Origin: Pegea sp. RAD2-039
Lineage: Eukaryota; Chordata; Thaliacea; Salpida; Salpidae
Length of the DNA: 64,000 bases
Assembly (NCBI GenBank): GCA_034620365.1
Contig: JAQGEQ010000283.1
Span: 1-64,000, forward strand
Direction of reading: 5' to 3'
Shown: piece after piece, positions 1 to 15,493 of the stretch
Layout of the letters: every line of letters begins with the position of its first letter
Numbering within the stretch: position 1 is the stretch's first letter
Notes under the pieces: model-generated
Told to the model about the DNA's origin: nothing
Database searches by the model: none
What the model saw: only the letters and a program-made list of their open reading frames with translations
Made by a program: the position numbers and the translations under genes

Positions 1-159
1 TGTTTGTATATTTCGTCGCTTTCGAAGTTGTGACATGTTGTAACGTTGATTAAAATCAAGTAAAAATAGCTGTAGAAGGAAAATAACTAATTGATTTTAA
101 ACATTTTAATACCAAAACCAAACTTGGATGTATCGTAAAGATAAATTATTGTTTTTTAG

Positions 160-670
160 ATCTCTTACATCAACGTTGCCAGCAAAGATTATGCTGCAGG
201 AAGCAGTGCTCTGATAACTGGTTGGGGTCTTACTAACTCCAACAACAACAATGTTCCCACTACACTTCAGATGGCCAACACAGTTCTTGTTTCAAAGACC
301 CAATGTGCTCGTTACTGGGGAAGTAGCAATTTATCTGACCGTATGCAATGTGCTGGAGGTCAAGGAAACAGCGGCTGCATGGTTAGTTTTAATTTTCTAT
401 CTTGCATGTTGTTATCAAATTATCGATCTTGTGTCTTAGAAAAGACCATAGCTAACAACAGAATACTTATTTTTATATTAAACATTTTTGATTCACTTTA
501 CTGATTGATTGTTTTAGGGTGACTCTGGTGGTCCACTTGCTGTCCAAGACGGAAGAACTTGGTATCTTGTTGGTAACACTTCTTGGGGTTCAAGTTCTTG
601 TTCAGTCACTATGCCATCAATCTGGTCTAAAAACTCTGCTGTCTACAGTTGGATCCAAGGATACTTGTAA
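160..670 (+). CDS. Chymotrypsin-like serine protease, 3' end (partial)
   Basis: C-terminal half of an S1-family serine endopeptidase, probably secreted and digestive. Two exons are visible: 160-381 and 518-670, joined in phase 0 across a GT-AG intron; the stop is TAA at 668-670. The protein matches the chymotrypsin fold: an ITGWG segment, a YWG segment, the catalytic serine in GDSGGP (right at the start of the last exon) and an NTSWGSSSC substrate-pocket strand. The residue six before the catalytic Ser is Ser and the one three before is Met, the pattern of chymotrypsin rather than trypsin (which has Asp), so specificity is probably for bulky hydrophobic side chains. The catalytic His and Asp exons lie upstream, outside the window or unrecognised in 1-159. 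The final helix SAVYSWIQGYL is complete. Downstream AATAAA hexamers lie at 718 and 732. Confidence 0.93.
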
Positions 671-717
671 ATGACACCGAGCAAAACACAATTGTGACTT
701 ATAACATCAGACTTGTG

Positions 718-737
718 AATAAAATGATATAAATAAA
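718..737 (+). promoter_or_regulatory. Poly(A) signals of the serine protease
   Basis: Two AATAAA hexamers, at 718-723 and 732-737, lie 48-67 nt after the protease stop codon, the usual place for a cleavage and polyadenylation signal. Confidence 0.55.
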
Positions 738-2159
738 AAAGTTTTTATAGAAATCTGTTAAATGAGATGAGTCTAGCTATAAAGTTTAAACAAGTAATGG
801 TATAGAATGAAGCTGAGATGTTTTTATTTTTAAATATCGACTGTAAAATAAGATTAACTTGACTTAAAATGTAAATACTGATTGGTAATTGGTATAAGCT
901 TAGAAAATGATATTATTTTTCATTTCTAATAGTTAGGATTATCAGTTGTTGAGGTAACAAGCTTGCATCAACTCATGAGAGGTGATCGGGGTTTTTTTTC
1001 TTATTGGTATCATCCACTGCTTATTTCTATTATTGTAAATCAGTGACTGACTGAAGTTCATCTTTGAAAGCCATTTTAAGCTTTGGCTTTTATCAAACCT
1101 AGTCATATTTGTTTTCACTTTATTTAATTCTGCATTTTTTCATTTTAAAAATAGAATCAATGAATAACTATTAACATAATAATGTTTTTGTCTTGTAATA
1201 CTTCAGCTTTTTTAATTTAGTTGCACATTTTAAGATTAATTATTTTTTCTGTGATGTCAAATTATGCACTTTGCTTTTACATTTTTGCAGTTTTTTTACT
1301 TAATAAAATAGTTTTTTTGACAATTTAATAATCATAAGTTGAATGTAGCTTTATGATTTTGGAACCCTTTGTAATGATGGCGTCATCATTAACTTATCTT
1401 CTTGTGAAGTTTTATGTTTCTTGCAGACATTTGTAAGTTATTTAGATGAAGAATCTGCTAACACTGGTTCATTTGTTTATAGTCGACTCGTAGTTCTACA
1501 AACTTATAAGATAATGCTTAAAGAATATCAATTAAATATATTTCAATGCAATTAAGAAGTCTGTATACTTTCTTAGACTCAAAATTTTACATCCGTCAAA
1601 CGCTGCAAACTATTGCTTTATATCAACTTTAAGTGAGATTTTTAACCTAAATTGAGATCATAGATAACAACTATTGAAAGCTAAGAAAGAAAATTCATAA
1701 AAGATTGGATAAAAAGAAAGTTTAAGATTAACTTTTTAATCTGCTAGCAGATGTAGTCGGTTCACTTATATTAGCACATACTTTTTTTATAATTATTTAT
1801 TAAAAGTTTTTGTGAAAATTTAGGAAAAAAATTAAAAGTTACAAAATTAATTCTAATATAGAAGATTTCTGGGAAGCTAAATAAAAAGTTACAAGCAAAT
1901 GAAATCAACAAAACTAAGAATTTAGCAAAACATATATTTTTATTTTTCGAGTCTTTACGAGATCTTTATGATTACATTTCAACTATTTGTCCTAAATATT
2001 ATCGTATAAAATCTGTTTCTACTTTAGTAGATGACTAGACACAAATAGTTTTAAATGACCAACTTGGGAAATGGAACTTATTTATTAGATACATATGTAT
2101 TACAACAAAGAAATTTTATACTAAATTTTTAGTTAAGACAAAGTCAAAGAAAAGAAGAT
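738..2159. other. Intergenic, nothing recognised
   Basis: AT-rich sequence between two convergent genes (protease +, PSMC6 -). I see no coding exon, RNA gene or repeat that I can support. Confidence 0.5.
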
Positions 2160-5574
<3,415 letters not shown>

Positions 5575-7439
5575 TTCAAATAATTATAAACACAAATATT
5601 ATAATATCTGAATAAAAAGAAGTAACTCAAATATAACACAAAAATGTTACTTAAAACTTGAGGAAGTTATGCATAATTATTTTAATAAAAGTATATATTT
5701 AAAAGTATATAATATATAATAAAAAGTATATAATAAAAGTATACATTTAATAAAAAATATATATATTAATAATAATAATAAACTAAACAAAAAAGTCAGG
5801 AAGAACAGAACTTACCTAAAATATATACATTATTAATTCTAATATAAATAAATTTTTAAAAAATGCTTAAAGTAATTAAGAACAAAATTGTTAAACAACA
5901 AGAGCAGTAAATAAAGGTTACTTAGATAAATAAGCTTATATCTACATTTTATTCATATCTTTTATGACATAAAAACTTGAGAAGGCAACTTTACATTTAT
6001 ATATTTATATGCTTTTAAAACAACTGGTATAAGATTATGAAGACTTGTGTTTTTAATTAAATTAAAAATTCTAAATATCAAAAACATCAATAATCTAACA
6101 TTATTATAGGTGAACTAACATAAATCAATAATTTAATTCATCTAAAACAATATTACATAATTTAAAAGTATATATTAAGCAATAAATAAAATTAAATTCA
6201 TAACTATAAAAAATTAAACTTCAAAATATCAGTTGACTATTAATGGATCGTTAAATAAAAGTTTTCTATTTTTTTTGTCTTTAAAAATATTATTTAAAAG
6301 AAATGTATACTTACAAACTGTTATCTTAAGAGTAAAACTATTGTTTTTTTTTAATTTTCTTTAAAATAATAAAACTAGATATAATTTCATTCTTGATTTT
6401 TTTTTTATATATAAAAATTCTCAGTATATTTTGGTAAAAAATACAATTTGATAAGCAAAATAGTTTTTACTACACCAGATATTTAGCTCATAAATCAATG
6501 AAACATTCAATGTGATATAAAAACACAAAATAATAATTGTGGTAATAATAAAACAAATTTTGTAAAATACACAAAAAATAGAACTTCTACTAAAAGAAAT
6601 AAATAAGCTAATAATAAGAAAATTTTTCATCAAAGATAATTACAGCTGTATATAAAATACATATAAAGCACTAAAAAATAGTTATAAAAAAATCTTAAAT
6701 CAAAACAAAATAAACATTTTATAAAAGATTAAACTTATTCAATAAAAGAATAAACAATTAAAATATAATCAATCAAATCATTAAAATTTATTGAATAAAA
6801 ATGGTCTGAACAAAATTTGATAATTTATCTATCTTATATAAAGTATGATAATGGTACAAAAAACTAGCAACTCTGAAATTTATGATTTACTACATCACCC
6901 CAAAATGTTTACTTACAAAGACTTACTCTGACATAACCTATACTGAGTGATAAATGACATTATTATAAATGACAAAATAAGTAGTAGATAATTATAAAAA
7001 AAAATACAAACAAATTTTTTATACTTGACTAAATCTTTTTATTTTAGCTAAATCATGTTTAAAATAATCAATGGGCGAAATGATTATATCTGGTTATAAA
7101 ATTTTATTTTAAACGTATATTAAGGAGTTATAGAATAAGCAGTGGTTATGTTGCAAAGCTGTAAACTCCTAAAAGGAAATATTACAAACATATAAACAAC
7201 CTAAATTAACTGATAAGTTCATCAATATAAAAGTAGAAAGAGGAGCCTTAACATTAAACATTAAAGAAATATTAACATTTGAAGAAGCCTTGTAAATAAA
7301 AGAGTTGCTAAAAATTTAAAGGTTCACATGACTCGAAATCAACCTAGAGTGGAATTGGTCAGTTGTCTTATATTTGTGGAATAAACAAGTTTTATAAATT
7401 GAACCTCCAGCTATTAAAGAACCAGTACAAAAATATAAA
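5575..7439. other. AT-rich intergenic region with simple-sequence tracts
   Basis: Very AT-rich upstream region of PSMC6. 5690-5790 is a run of TATA/AATAAT-like simple sequence. Open frames here (for example 6421-6633) are low-complexity and lack splice or family support. The PSMC6 promoter should lie near 5575-5800, but no clear motif stands out. Confidence 0.45.
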
Positions 7440-8100
7440 ACTGTTCGTTATGGAGAACCTTTGTTTGGTTTCTTAAGTCTGTTAGAGACAATAAAGATGA
7501 CCGTAAATGAATCTAAAGCTATAAATGGAGTGAAACAGCTCTGCTTCTTAGGTTTTGTATGGGAAGAAACTAACTTAAACCTAATCTTGAGCGTTTGAAA
7601 CCTCTGATGGATCTATAGCCCCCAACACGAACAAACTCGTTACAGAGAGCGATGGGACTTTTTACTTATTACTCTAGATAGATTTGTAATTTTTCAGAGA
7701 AGGTTAGACGACTAAAAATGATCCATCAGTTTCCTATAAAAGAAAGGGAGATTCGGGATTTTGAAGAACTCAAGAAGGACATTACAAAGTCAACATTACA
7801 GATCATGGATGTATCCTTATCATCACAGTTGAATGTGATGCAAGTGATGTAGCCACTCTCAATCAAAACGGGCGTCCAAGGGCACCTTTACGTAGAGATC
7901 TTTATAAGAGTCAAAGCTGCTACACCCTGCAGTGGAGGAGGAGGATACTACTACTATCGAGTCGGTTTGAAAATGGAGTCACTTGCTTTACCAAGTTTTA
8001 CCAGGTGAAAGACGACACTTTCATCAATGTTAAACGACCGATGGAAAAATTTAACGTGGATTTGAAGGGCCTTATTGCTAGTAGTATTACTAAGAGTATA
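7440..8100 (+). mobile_element. Ty3/gypsy reverse transcriptase-RNase H remnant
   Basis: Read across several frames, the plus strand recalls the end of a gypsy RT and the start of RNase H. A LGFVWEE-like palm-end motif is at about 7550-7575, then LERLKPLMDL, a PPT block, and RAMGLFTYYSR...NFSEKVRRL (7645-7710). FPIKEREIRDFEELKKDI is at 7730-7785, and an RNase H-like ECDASDVATLNQNGRP segment at 7830-7880. Stops and frameshifts break every motif, so it is a fossil. It leads into the 3' tail block and LTR at 8160-8739. The family relation is from remembered Ty3/gypsy alignments; the order of motifs is what the sequence shows. Confidence 0.75.
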
Positions 8101-8159
8101 TTTTTTGTGCATTGTTCACGAATTTTCCAGATTCCATAAAATGGCAGAAATCAAACATT

Positions 8160-8422
8160 TCATTGAGAGATCTAGCCAGATATCGAAGGACATTAATGTT
8201 CATTATGTACGGTGTAATAAAAAGGATAGTCCCGACAAACTTCACTAAGTGTTGCAAGTGAGAATCCAGATGACAACATGATGACTAAGGAGGAAGAAGA
8301 TGAAGAAAAAGAGAGAAAGAGTAGTTTGGTGTGCGGGGTTTCAATGAGGAAAGAACGACGAGCTTTGATGGCTTGGGTATCAGGATTGATAATGTAAGCC
8401 CAAAAAGCGGAAGGAACAAAGG
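8160..8422 (+). mobile_element. Gypsy element 3' internal segment, copy A
   Basis: The segment just before LTR copy A. It is clearly homologous to the segment before the LTR at 11.25 kb: both carry ATCTAGCCAGATA, AGGATAGTCCC, a CAGATGACAACATGATGA string and a GAAGAAGA/GATGAAGAGAG acidic-coding stretch, in the same order. It is probably the 3' end of the element's coding region, but no intact frame remains. Confidence 0.6.
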
Positions 8423-8739
8423 TGTCAAGGTTCGGCGTGCACGAGATCATTCAAAGGTGTATCTCAAAAGCGCTGCGGATTGGATTAATTGTCGTTGATA
8501 GCAATAATGAGACAACGTGCGATCTTTACTGTTTGGCTCAATTATTTGGTCGGGGAGAATGTGCTATATTTGTATTTAGTGGCAGTAAAATATTTTGCGG
8601 CTCACGTAAATGTGTCGTCCCTTAGAACTTTATAGTGTATTCGGTAACTTGACTTGGCGTTGTTTGTAGCGCGTATCATGGTTGAGAGTCACCTTTTGCA
8701 AATTGAATAAAACTCTCTCTTTAAGTAATCACCATTGCA
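8423..8739 (+). mobile_element. Gypsy-type LTR, copy A
   Basis: About 317 bp, beginning TGTCAAGGTTCG and ending near ATTGCA. It shares long blocks with 35136-35452, for example GGATTGGATTAATTGTCGTT, GATAGCAATAATG and CAATTATTTGGTCGGGGAG, then TTTAGTGGCAGT and ATATTTTGCGGC. A conserved TTTTGCA...TGAATAAAACTCTC near the end looks like an LTR poly(A) signal region. Homology to 35136-35452 is direct; the LTR call is inferred from position after the RT-derived segment. Confidence 0.7.
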
Positions 8740-8803
8740 CTAAGTAAACGATATTCTTTTAAGTAGTCTAATACAACATTATCATGAGGCTCAAGTTTTT
8801 CGT

Positions 8804-9005
8804 TGTCTGTCTCCGTAGTGTAGCGGTTATCACATCCGCTTGACACGCGGAAGGTCTTAGTCTCGAGCCCAGACGGACATATCTTTGCGACAAGGAAAAT
8901 TCCATAAAAACCTAGGTAAAAGGGTCTTCGTGGTCTGGTTAACGACAACACTTCTAGGAGACGCAAAACTCCGAATTTAAATCCGGAGTTGGACCTTTGT
9001 AGGTC
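8804..9005 (+). mobile_element. tRNA-derived SINE, family 1, copy 2 (3' truncated)
   Basis: Head CTCCGTAGTGTAGCGGTTAT, anticodon-like TTGACACGCGG, box-B-like CTCGAGCCC, then the shared body ACAAGGAAAATTCCATAAAA...GACAACACTTCTAGGAGACG...TTGTAGGTC. It stops inside the body and runs directly into an LTR-like 3' fragment (9010-9108), so insertion, deletion or recombination joined the two. Confidence 0.75.
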
Positions 9006-9108
9006 TGTGGAGTTATTCGTAGCGTGAGGTCGTTATGACTTACCGTTGTTGCTAGTCTCCACTTACAATTGAATAATGCTCTCATAGATAATTATTTTCA
9101 TTACTATT
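9006..9108 (+). mobile_element. Gypsy LTR 3' fragment, copy B
   Basis: TTATTCGTAGCGTG...GTTGTTGCTAGTCTCCACTTACAATTGAATAATGCTCTC...TTTTCATTACTA parallels the ends of LTR copies A and D (GTTGCTAGTTACCTTTTACAATTAAATAAAGCT, TTTCATTACA). It is followed at about 9300 by a Gag remnant, so it may be the remains of a 5' LTR. Confidence 0.5.
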
Positions 9109-9289
9109 TATTCAATTTTTCTTGGGCAAATGGCTGGCAGTTCCTTTGGCGTTATTGAAGCTTAGCGCTGGTAAAGCTTAGTAACAATTAAGTTAGTTTC
9201 TTTTCGGTATACCTAGTATGAATTTGAATAAGATTCTATTCAAATATATCAGTTTTTACTGTAATAAAGGTTTTGTTTTAACGGAACGA

Positions 9290-10170
9290 ATGAACTGTTA
9301 GAGTCAAGCAAGCTGTCTATTGACCCAACTAGCCCGTCGGCATCCGGCAAATAGAGTTACTGGAATAAAACTTTTGCCACGTACCTAAAACAGTGTGGGT
9401 CGAATTGGACTGATGAGATAAAATAAGCATCGCTGATTAACTGCATAACCGAAGAGGTGTACCAGCACTTTGAGAGCTGTCAGACTTAAGTAGAAGCTGA
9501 AGCGACGCTGGAAAGGTTGTAGGTAAGAAAACCAAATGAAATGTCCGCTACTACAGACTAATAAGTAGAAGCCAGGTCAATCTGATGAAGACTTTCATGA
9601 CACTTTGGTACACCTAGCCAAGAACTGCGATTTTAAAATGTTGCAGCAGCAGAGCACAGGGGTGGTATGATCAGGAGTTCATTTATAGATGGATCATCCC
9701 TACCAGGTATGAAATAAAGGTTGTTTACAAAACGTTAACACTAGAAGAAGCCTTTGATCGAGCGGTGACAATTGAGGATGCTCGACAAAACAACCAATGC
9801 TTCAGTGCAAGCAGATCGGTCGAAACTGCAAAAGAAGCAGTAAATTAATTGAAACTTAAGGAAGAGGACGAGGTGGAACCGACAGTAGCGGCAATGAAGG
9901 GATTTTTTTTAATGTAAAAGTAGCTTTTCATCTAAAAATTGCCGAACTGCTTCAAGTAGGTTCTCAAATGTGAGAAGAAAGGCTAATATAGTCGATCCTA
10001 TCATCTTCAGAGAAAGTCTCTCAATAGATAATCAAGAAAGCAAAAAAAGTGACAGAGCCGCCAATGTTTTACCACCTTTTGGCCCTAACCAAACGTTATT
10101 AAACCCAATCTCTACTATTATATCCGTGCTTTTAACCACAATATCAGCTCTCGCATTTACACGAATATAG
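9290..10170 (+). mobile_element. Decayed Gag and zinc-knuckle region of a gypsy element
   Basis: Frame-hopping translation gives a Gag-like core: PTSPSASGK, WNKTFATYLKQCG, ASLINCITEEVYQHFESC, SNLMKTFMTLWY, QEFI..WIIPTRYE, TLEEAFDRAVTIEDARQNN. After an acidic linker, 9913-9990 reads C-K-S-S-F-S-S-K-N-C, then -R-T-A-S-S-R-F, as in a degraded zinc knuckle. A short open stretch (9970-10170) follows with no intact protease DTG motif. Stops every 10-40 codons show it is dead. It lies between LTR fragments B and D, consistent with one old insertion. Confidence 0.6.
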
Positions 10171-10790
10171 GGCTGATCTAAACCAATAGCGTCTGCACCT
10201 ATAATAATCCAACCGAGTGATATTCTTTCTGTAACAAAGACCTACTATACCATAAACTGAAAGGTTAAAATGTAGAGTATTCTGCTTGATATAAAATGGG
10301 AGCCACGATGGGGATATGAAATGGGTTACTACGAGTCGAAGTAAGATAATATTAGGTATGTACCCTACTAGAGCTATCATGTTAAGATACTGCTGAAAAA
10401 CTACTAAAGTGTTCAAGTTTGAATGGAACAAACCTTTCCAATCATTCCCACAATGGTTTCAATGTAGAAACTCTCTCATCAGGTGAAAGAGATTACTTAC
10501 TATGATGCTGGTAATCGGGATTCTATTCGGAAGGCATCCAATTACTACTATGATGACACAAATTTGATCTTCGTTGTTGAAAGTTTTAATAGAGATAGAT
10601 TTGATAAAGAAAGAAGTGATGTTATATGATTCTGTTTTTATTCTTTTTTGTCTTTATTCCAGCTAGTAACAAGTCAGGACTGATACTGTTACGAAACTTT
10701 GTACGTAAAATATGATGTGAAGAAGAATGAACTGCTGGTGGCTAACTTAGGGTACGTGCGAGTCCGCTATTCAAATATCAGGGAACCCAA
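10171..10790. mobile_element. Unassigned interior of the decayed gypsy element
   Basis: Sequence between the Gag/zinc-knuckle remnant and the 3' block. It is more GC-rich than flanking intergenic DNA and presumably derived from pol, but I recognise no motif. A 95-codon minus-strand frame (10144-10431) has no supporting features. Confidence 0.35.
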
Positions 10791-11432
10791 CGTTTGATTA
10801 ATGGATCTAGCCAGATACCCCATATGCTGATTAACAGGATTTTGACGTTCATTTCGTACAAAATAATGAAGAGGATAGTCCCTGTAATGATGATGATTTT
10901 TTATGAAGCTTTATATAATGAAGTTTTATTCAAATTATTAAGGCGACTGACAACAATGATAAGTATACTAACGATACACACAACCCGCAACGCAATCTAC
11001 TGCCGAGTGAAAACGATCTGTAAGAGAATGACGAACTACATATTTACGCCAGTGGCAAGATACTTTACTGTTATACCACAATCCCAACGAGTTTTGCCAA
11101 GTAAATTAAGTGAGAGTTCAGATGACAACATGATGAATAGAAAAGATGAAGAGAGGGACGAACCTGGTGTGCAGGTTTCTAATATCTTCAATATTTGGTC
11201 GAATTATTCGGATGGGGAGAAAGTGGTATATTCTTTCCTGGTATATTTGAATTGGTAACAGTAAAATAGTTTGTATCTTGTGTGAATGTGTAATCTTCTA
11301 CTACTCTAGATACATAGTTCATTCTGTAACTGACCGTCGTGTTGTTTGTTGCGTGTACTGTAGTTACTTACTGCTGTTGCTAGTTACCTTTTACAATTAA
11401 ATAAAGCTATCTTAAAGAGTTCTTTCATTACA
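10791..11432 (+). mobile_element. Gypsy element 3' internal segment copy B and LTR copy D
   Basis: 10791-11200 aligns in order with 8160-8422 (ATCTAGCCAGATA, AGGATAGTCCC, CAGATGACAACATGATGA, then a Glu/Asp-rich coding stretch). It keeps a 154-codon open frame (10794-11258) without recognisable domains. About 11250-11432 parallels the LTR end: CTGACCGTCGTGTTGTTTG, GCTAGTTACC TTTTACAATTAAATAAAGC, then AAAGAGTTCTTTCATTACA. Confidence 0.6.
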
Positions 11433-12824
11433 ACTTGGTGCCTTGTACGAATAAAAAAGTGATGAAGCATTTTACACTTTTAAATAGGGTTTTAAATTAA
11501 AGTTCTCAGAGATATTAAAATACATGGTTTCAATTACGTTTAAAGTATTTGTGCCATTAATGATAAACGACTGATTTTCAAATAATACAAATTCAATAAT
11601 AAAGATTTGACTGGCTAATGACTCTTTTATTTACTACAACAAAAGGGAAATTGATAAGGTATTGTTCTTGAAATAGTCACAAAATATAAAGCTTACTCGT
11701 TCAACCGTCTTTCTCTTTGGAGATTACTCGTTCCTAGAAAACAGGCTCCTCAATTAACACAACAACCGGCCACCTAACACTAAACGTTTAACATGTATGT
11801 GGTCAAGTTTTTCGTGGTTTAGTGTTTTTAATGAATAACTTTTACTATTTATGAAGTTAATTTGGCTCCAAAATGCCTTGTTACCAAGTTTAAGTTATTT
11901 ATATGAACTTTAAATTAGTAACACTGGGTTTTAAATTCTATATTTATTCCTCTTTGTGGTAGACAAGAAACGAAATATGCTTAAAAAACAAATTTTTGGA
12001 CAATGAATATGGACTTTTGTTGAATCATATTTATTAGTAACATTTTTCTGAAATATAAAACATATATATACAATTCAAATTATTTCCTTCTTTAGGTAAT
12101 TTTATTGTTATTAATTTCGAAGAATTGTGTAATTTATTTCCTGAAAAATATATTTCAACCTTTCGTTATCGTGACTCAACGAAAATTTAAATTTGTTTAC
12201 ACTTAACTTTTTAAAGATATTATTCTTTTAAAATTGATGTCAAATTGATTATATATTTGTTTTCTTTTTTATTAACTTTGTTTTACATAGATTAATAACT
12301 GGTTTATTTTGATTACGATTTATTAATAATTTTATTAGCTATAGTTTTTTATTACTCAGGTTTATTTTTCAACTTTTGGTAAAAGTTACATATGTTATAT
12401 TTTGTTTTGATAATTAATTATAAACTTTTGAGTTATTTTTAATATACTATAAATAGTATAACTATGTTTATATTATTTACTTCATTTTTTGAATAATAGT
12501 TGTTATTATTATTTAAGTTTTCTAAACTTTTAAATTAGTTTATTATTTGTATAAATAATTAAAGTAATGCGTTTTTATCATTGATAGTAAAAGGTTATCA
12601 TAGTGTTGGATGAATAACCAATTTAAATCTTCTAATTGTATTTTTCATACTTTTTAGTGTTATGTGATATATTTTAGTTTTTACATTAACATGATAAACT
12701 TTTGATGTTACAGTCAGTCTACAAAAGTAATTTAACTTAATTTATAATAATTTTATATCACATATTAATGTTGCTTTTTTATATTTTTCCAGTCTTTTCT
12801 TTATTTAATAATCAAAAGATAAAA
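11433..12824. other. Intergenic, promoter side of PRXL2B
   Basis: AT-rich, no gene or repeat recognised. A good 3' splice site (TTTTTCCAG, ending 12792) lies 32 nt before the PRXL2B start codon and may mark a 5' UTR intron or a trans-splice acceptor. Confidence 0.4.
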
Positions 12825-14564
12825 ATGTCATTAGTCAGTAAAATTGCAAACTTAGTTTTGACAAACGCTAAATCTGGTGAAGTGAGCTACCCTTTTTAAA
12901 TTTGTGTTTTGATATACTTAGTTATTGTTTGGTTACAAATAGTAATATTTGATTATATTATCTAACAATAACATAACCTTAATTTTATAATTTCAACAGT
13001 TTATAGTGTAAAATATTATATTTTTTGTTAACTCTTACATATTTCTCTGATAGAAAATTCCTTGCAATGATCTATGGAAAGATAATGATGTTGTTATTTA
13101 CTTCCTAAGAAGATTTGGCTGTCCTGTCTGTAGATGGATATCTAAAGAGATCAGTAGCATAAAACCTACTTTAGATGCTAACAATGTAAAGCTTATTGGT
13201 GTTGGTCCTGAAAAGAATGGATTGGAAGAATTTGTTGAGGGAAAATATTTTGCTGGGGGTATTCAAACTGCTTTTAGTTTTTTGACTTGATGAAGATGTA
13301 AACTTTTTTTATTGTGGAAGTTTTTCACTTAATTTTTATTTTTAAGATCTTTATTTGGATGAAACTAAAGACGTTTATAAGACATTGGGTTTTTCAAGAT
13401 TTTCTATGCTTGGAGCAATAGGTGCTGCTGTTGATAAGGAAACTCGAAGAATAAATGATGAAGCTAAAAAGATTGGCATCAGTGGGAACATGAAAGGAGA
13501 TCTTCTTCAATTGGGAGGTCTAATCATTATCAGAAAAGGTTTCGACAGAAAATTGCCTAAACAGTTTCTCATTTAGTTTAAATACAATAAAAATCCATTT
13601 TAGTTTATTTCGATTTGTTTAGATATAATTATTCAAATCAAATCTATTCTTTTTAAATAGAGTTCCAGTTAATTTGTCCAAAATTAAATAAAAAATTTTT
13701 GTAGGCGGTGAACAGGTGATGTATTTTAAACAAGATAAAGCAAGTGAATATGTGAAGAACTCAGAAATCTTGAAACAGTTGTCATTATCAGAAGCTGTGA
13801 GTGATAATGAGCGACCTGATATGCAGGTATGGATTAGTTTCATTTGACGTTTTTAGTAGTATTTAAGCTGTTGATGTTACGAAGGGAATATTGTAAAATA
13901 GATTTTTATACTAATAAACTGAAAAAACTGAAATACTTTTATGCAACTTTATTTGAAACAATTTTTTAAATCAGTTTTTAAGAGAATGCAAAAACTCGGC
14001 TACATACAGATTTGAGTGATGAATTTTTCTATTTCCATAAATTTGTGTTTTATATTTCTTGTAAGCTTTTTCTAATTGAAATTTAAAAATTCTTCGTAAG
14101 TATTGAAAAACTTTCTTTTAGACAACAATTTCTTGTGCTTTAAGCTTAACAGATTGGTTAATGATTTATTAAAGTAATATTTATTGTACAAAACCAACAC
14201 TCTCGTGTTTGTTCTTCAAAATGATTCTTTATTAGTTTATAAATCGATTTTTATTTTTAACTATCTTTTTCAATTATCTTTTTTATTATCTAATATTTAA
14301 GAAGTATATTTTTAATCGTTAAAGTAAAATATTCAACTCATTCAAATTTATTATTAAATTTAGTTCTTATTTTTTATTTGTATTTTGTGTTTCTCTCTTT
14401 GTACCTTGCTTATATTATTCTCCATTTTTTAAGAACTGTTTTGTTTTTTTTTCCTCCATCTAATCTATTGATCATCAAAGTTCACTGGATGCACATAACT
14501 TTTTTACTTTAATGTATCAAAAAACTTTATTTTTCAGTGTCCTTTCACTCCAGGACAGAAGTAG
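12825..14564 (+). CDS. PRXL2B: PRXL2B-like thioredoxin-fold reductase (prostamide/PGF synthase family)
   Basis: Cytosolic peroxiredoxin-like protein. The mammalian enzyme reduces prostamide H2 and PGH2 to F2-alpha products using thioredoxin; the substrate here is unknown. Five exons: 12825-12881, 13054-13258, 13347-13538, 13705-13826, 14538-14564. Phases close, giving 200 aa against about 198 in human. The redox centre is RRFGCPVCRWIS, a CPVC motif at the start of the thioredoxin fold, matching CxxC of PRXL2B. Further family blocks: KLIGVGPE, DLYLDETKDVYKTLGF, IGISGNMKGDLLQLGGLII, KASEYVKNSEIL. Family members usually have a Gly-Gly after the last strand, restored here by the exon 3-4 junction (K-G-G-E). 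The last 9-codon exon is the least certain; read-through of the exon 4 donor would end instead after VWISFI. Confidence 0.93.
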
Positions 14565-15493
14565 AGATGGAATGTTTCTTATTTTATGAAAACAATCGAC
14601 ATCCAAAGTGAAAAGTCCATCCGAATCATCTCTCTTATCAATTTTGAAGTTTTACAAATATATATCAATTTGCATTTGCACTTATTTTTGATAATTCTGT
14701 TTAATTTTGTTCGATTTTCTTTCTAACTTTTTTCAAATTTGTGTGTCAATTGTAAAATATTTTTTAAACTTTTAGATGATTTATGAACTTGTAAGAAACT
14801 CACAAAAAGATATTTTATCTAGTATTTCAAATGTAACCCCGAATAGATACATAAGTTCCCAGCTCACAATGTAATTTCTAGCTTATCTTCCATTATGCAA
14901 ATAGTATAATTTGTTGTCTTGTAATCTATTAGTAAATTGAAAAAAAATACATCTTGTAACATTTTAAAAGCTACTGGAGACCTCTTTTTACAACTGTTTT
15001 AAATCAGTCTCAACTGAAATTTTAAAGTAAAGTTTGTTTTCTTAAGTTTAAAAAGTGATAAGATAACTACAAAATAGTATCTATAATGCTTCTGACAGTT
15101 TATTTACATACTTTGTATACTCTTAATATACAAAGGGTGTGTAATAATAAAAAATATAAGCAGCTGGTCTTTCTTACCTTTATAACAAATTGAAATAGAT
15201 TAAGTTGCATAAATTAAAAGATGTAATATGTTGATCAAATGTTCTATGATTAAGAAACTTTTAATAGTAAGCGGTCGTTGGAACATGTTATATCCAAAGT
15301 TTTACTGCTTTCAAGTTTGAAAACGCTGATTGCATTTAACTTTTTTGCTTGTATATACTCACAGAATAGTTCACTCAACACTAGTTTGATTTAAACAAAA
15401 CAAGTTTTTCTTGCTCCAAGTTTGATGCAATGTAATCCAAAACTGATTGTTGCTTTGCAAAAACTCTTCAAAACAAAATTTGAAAATATTTTC
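14565..15493. other. Intergenic, nothing recognised
   Basis: AT-rich spacer after PRXL2B. No gene, RNA or repeat recognised. Confidence 0.4.

Noticed and set aside
5690-5790. Structured or functional repeat
   Set aside because: Irregular TATA/AATAAT simple sequence without a defined unit.
6421-6633. 70-aa hydrophobic minus-strand ORF
   Set aside because: Ile/Phe/Tyr-rich translation of AT-rich DNA, no splice context, no homologue, no conserved pattern.
10144-10431. 95-aa minus-strand ORF inside the decayed gypsy element
   Set aside because: Antisense to element remnants; some antisense reading looks protein-like but no motif is recognisable.
13355-13576. Short PRXL2B protein ending LPKQFLI
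   Set aside because: Reads through the exon 3 donor; splicing at 13538 restores the conserved Gly-Gly and C-terminal part of the family.
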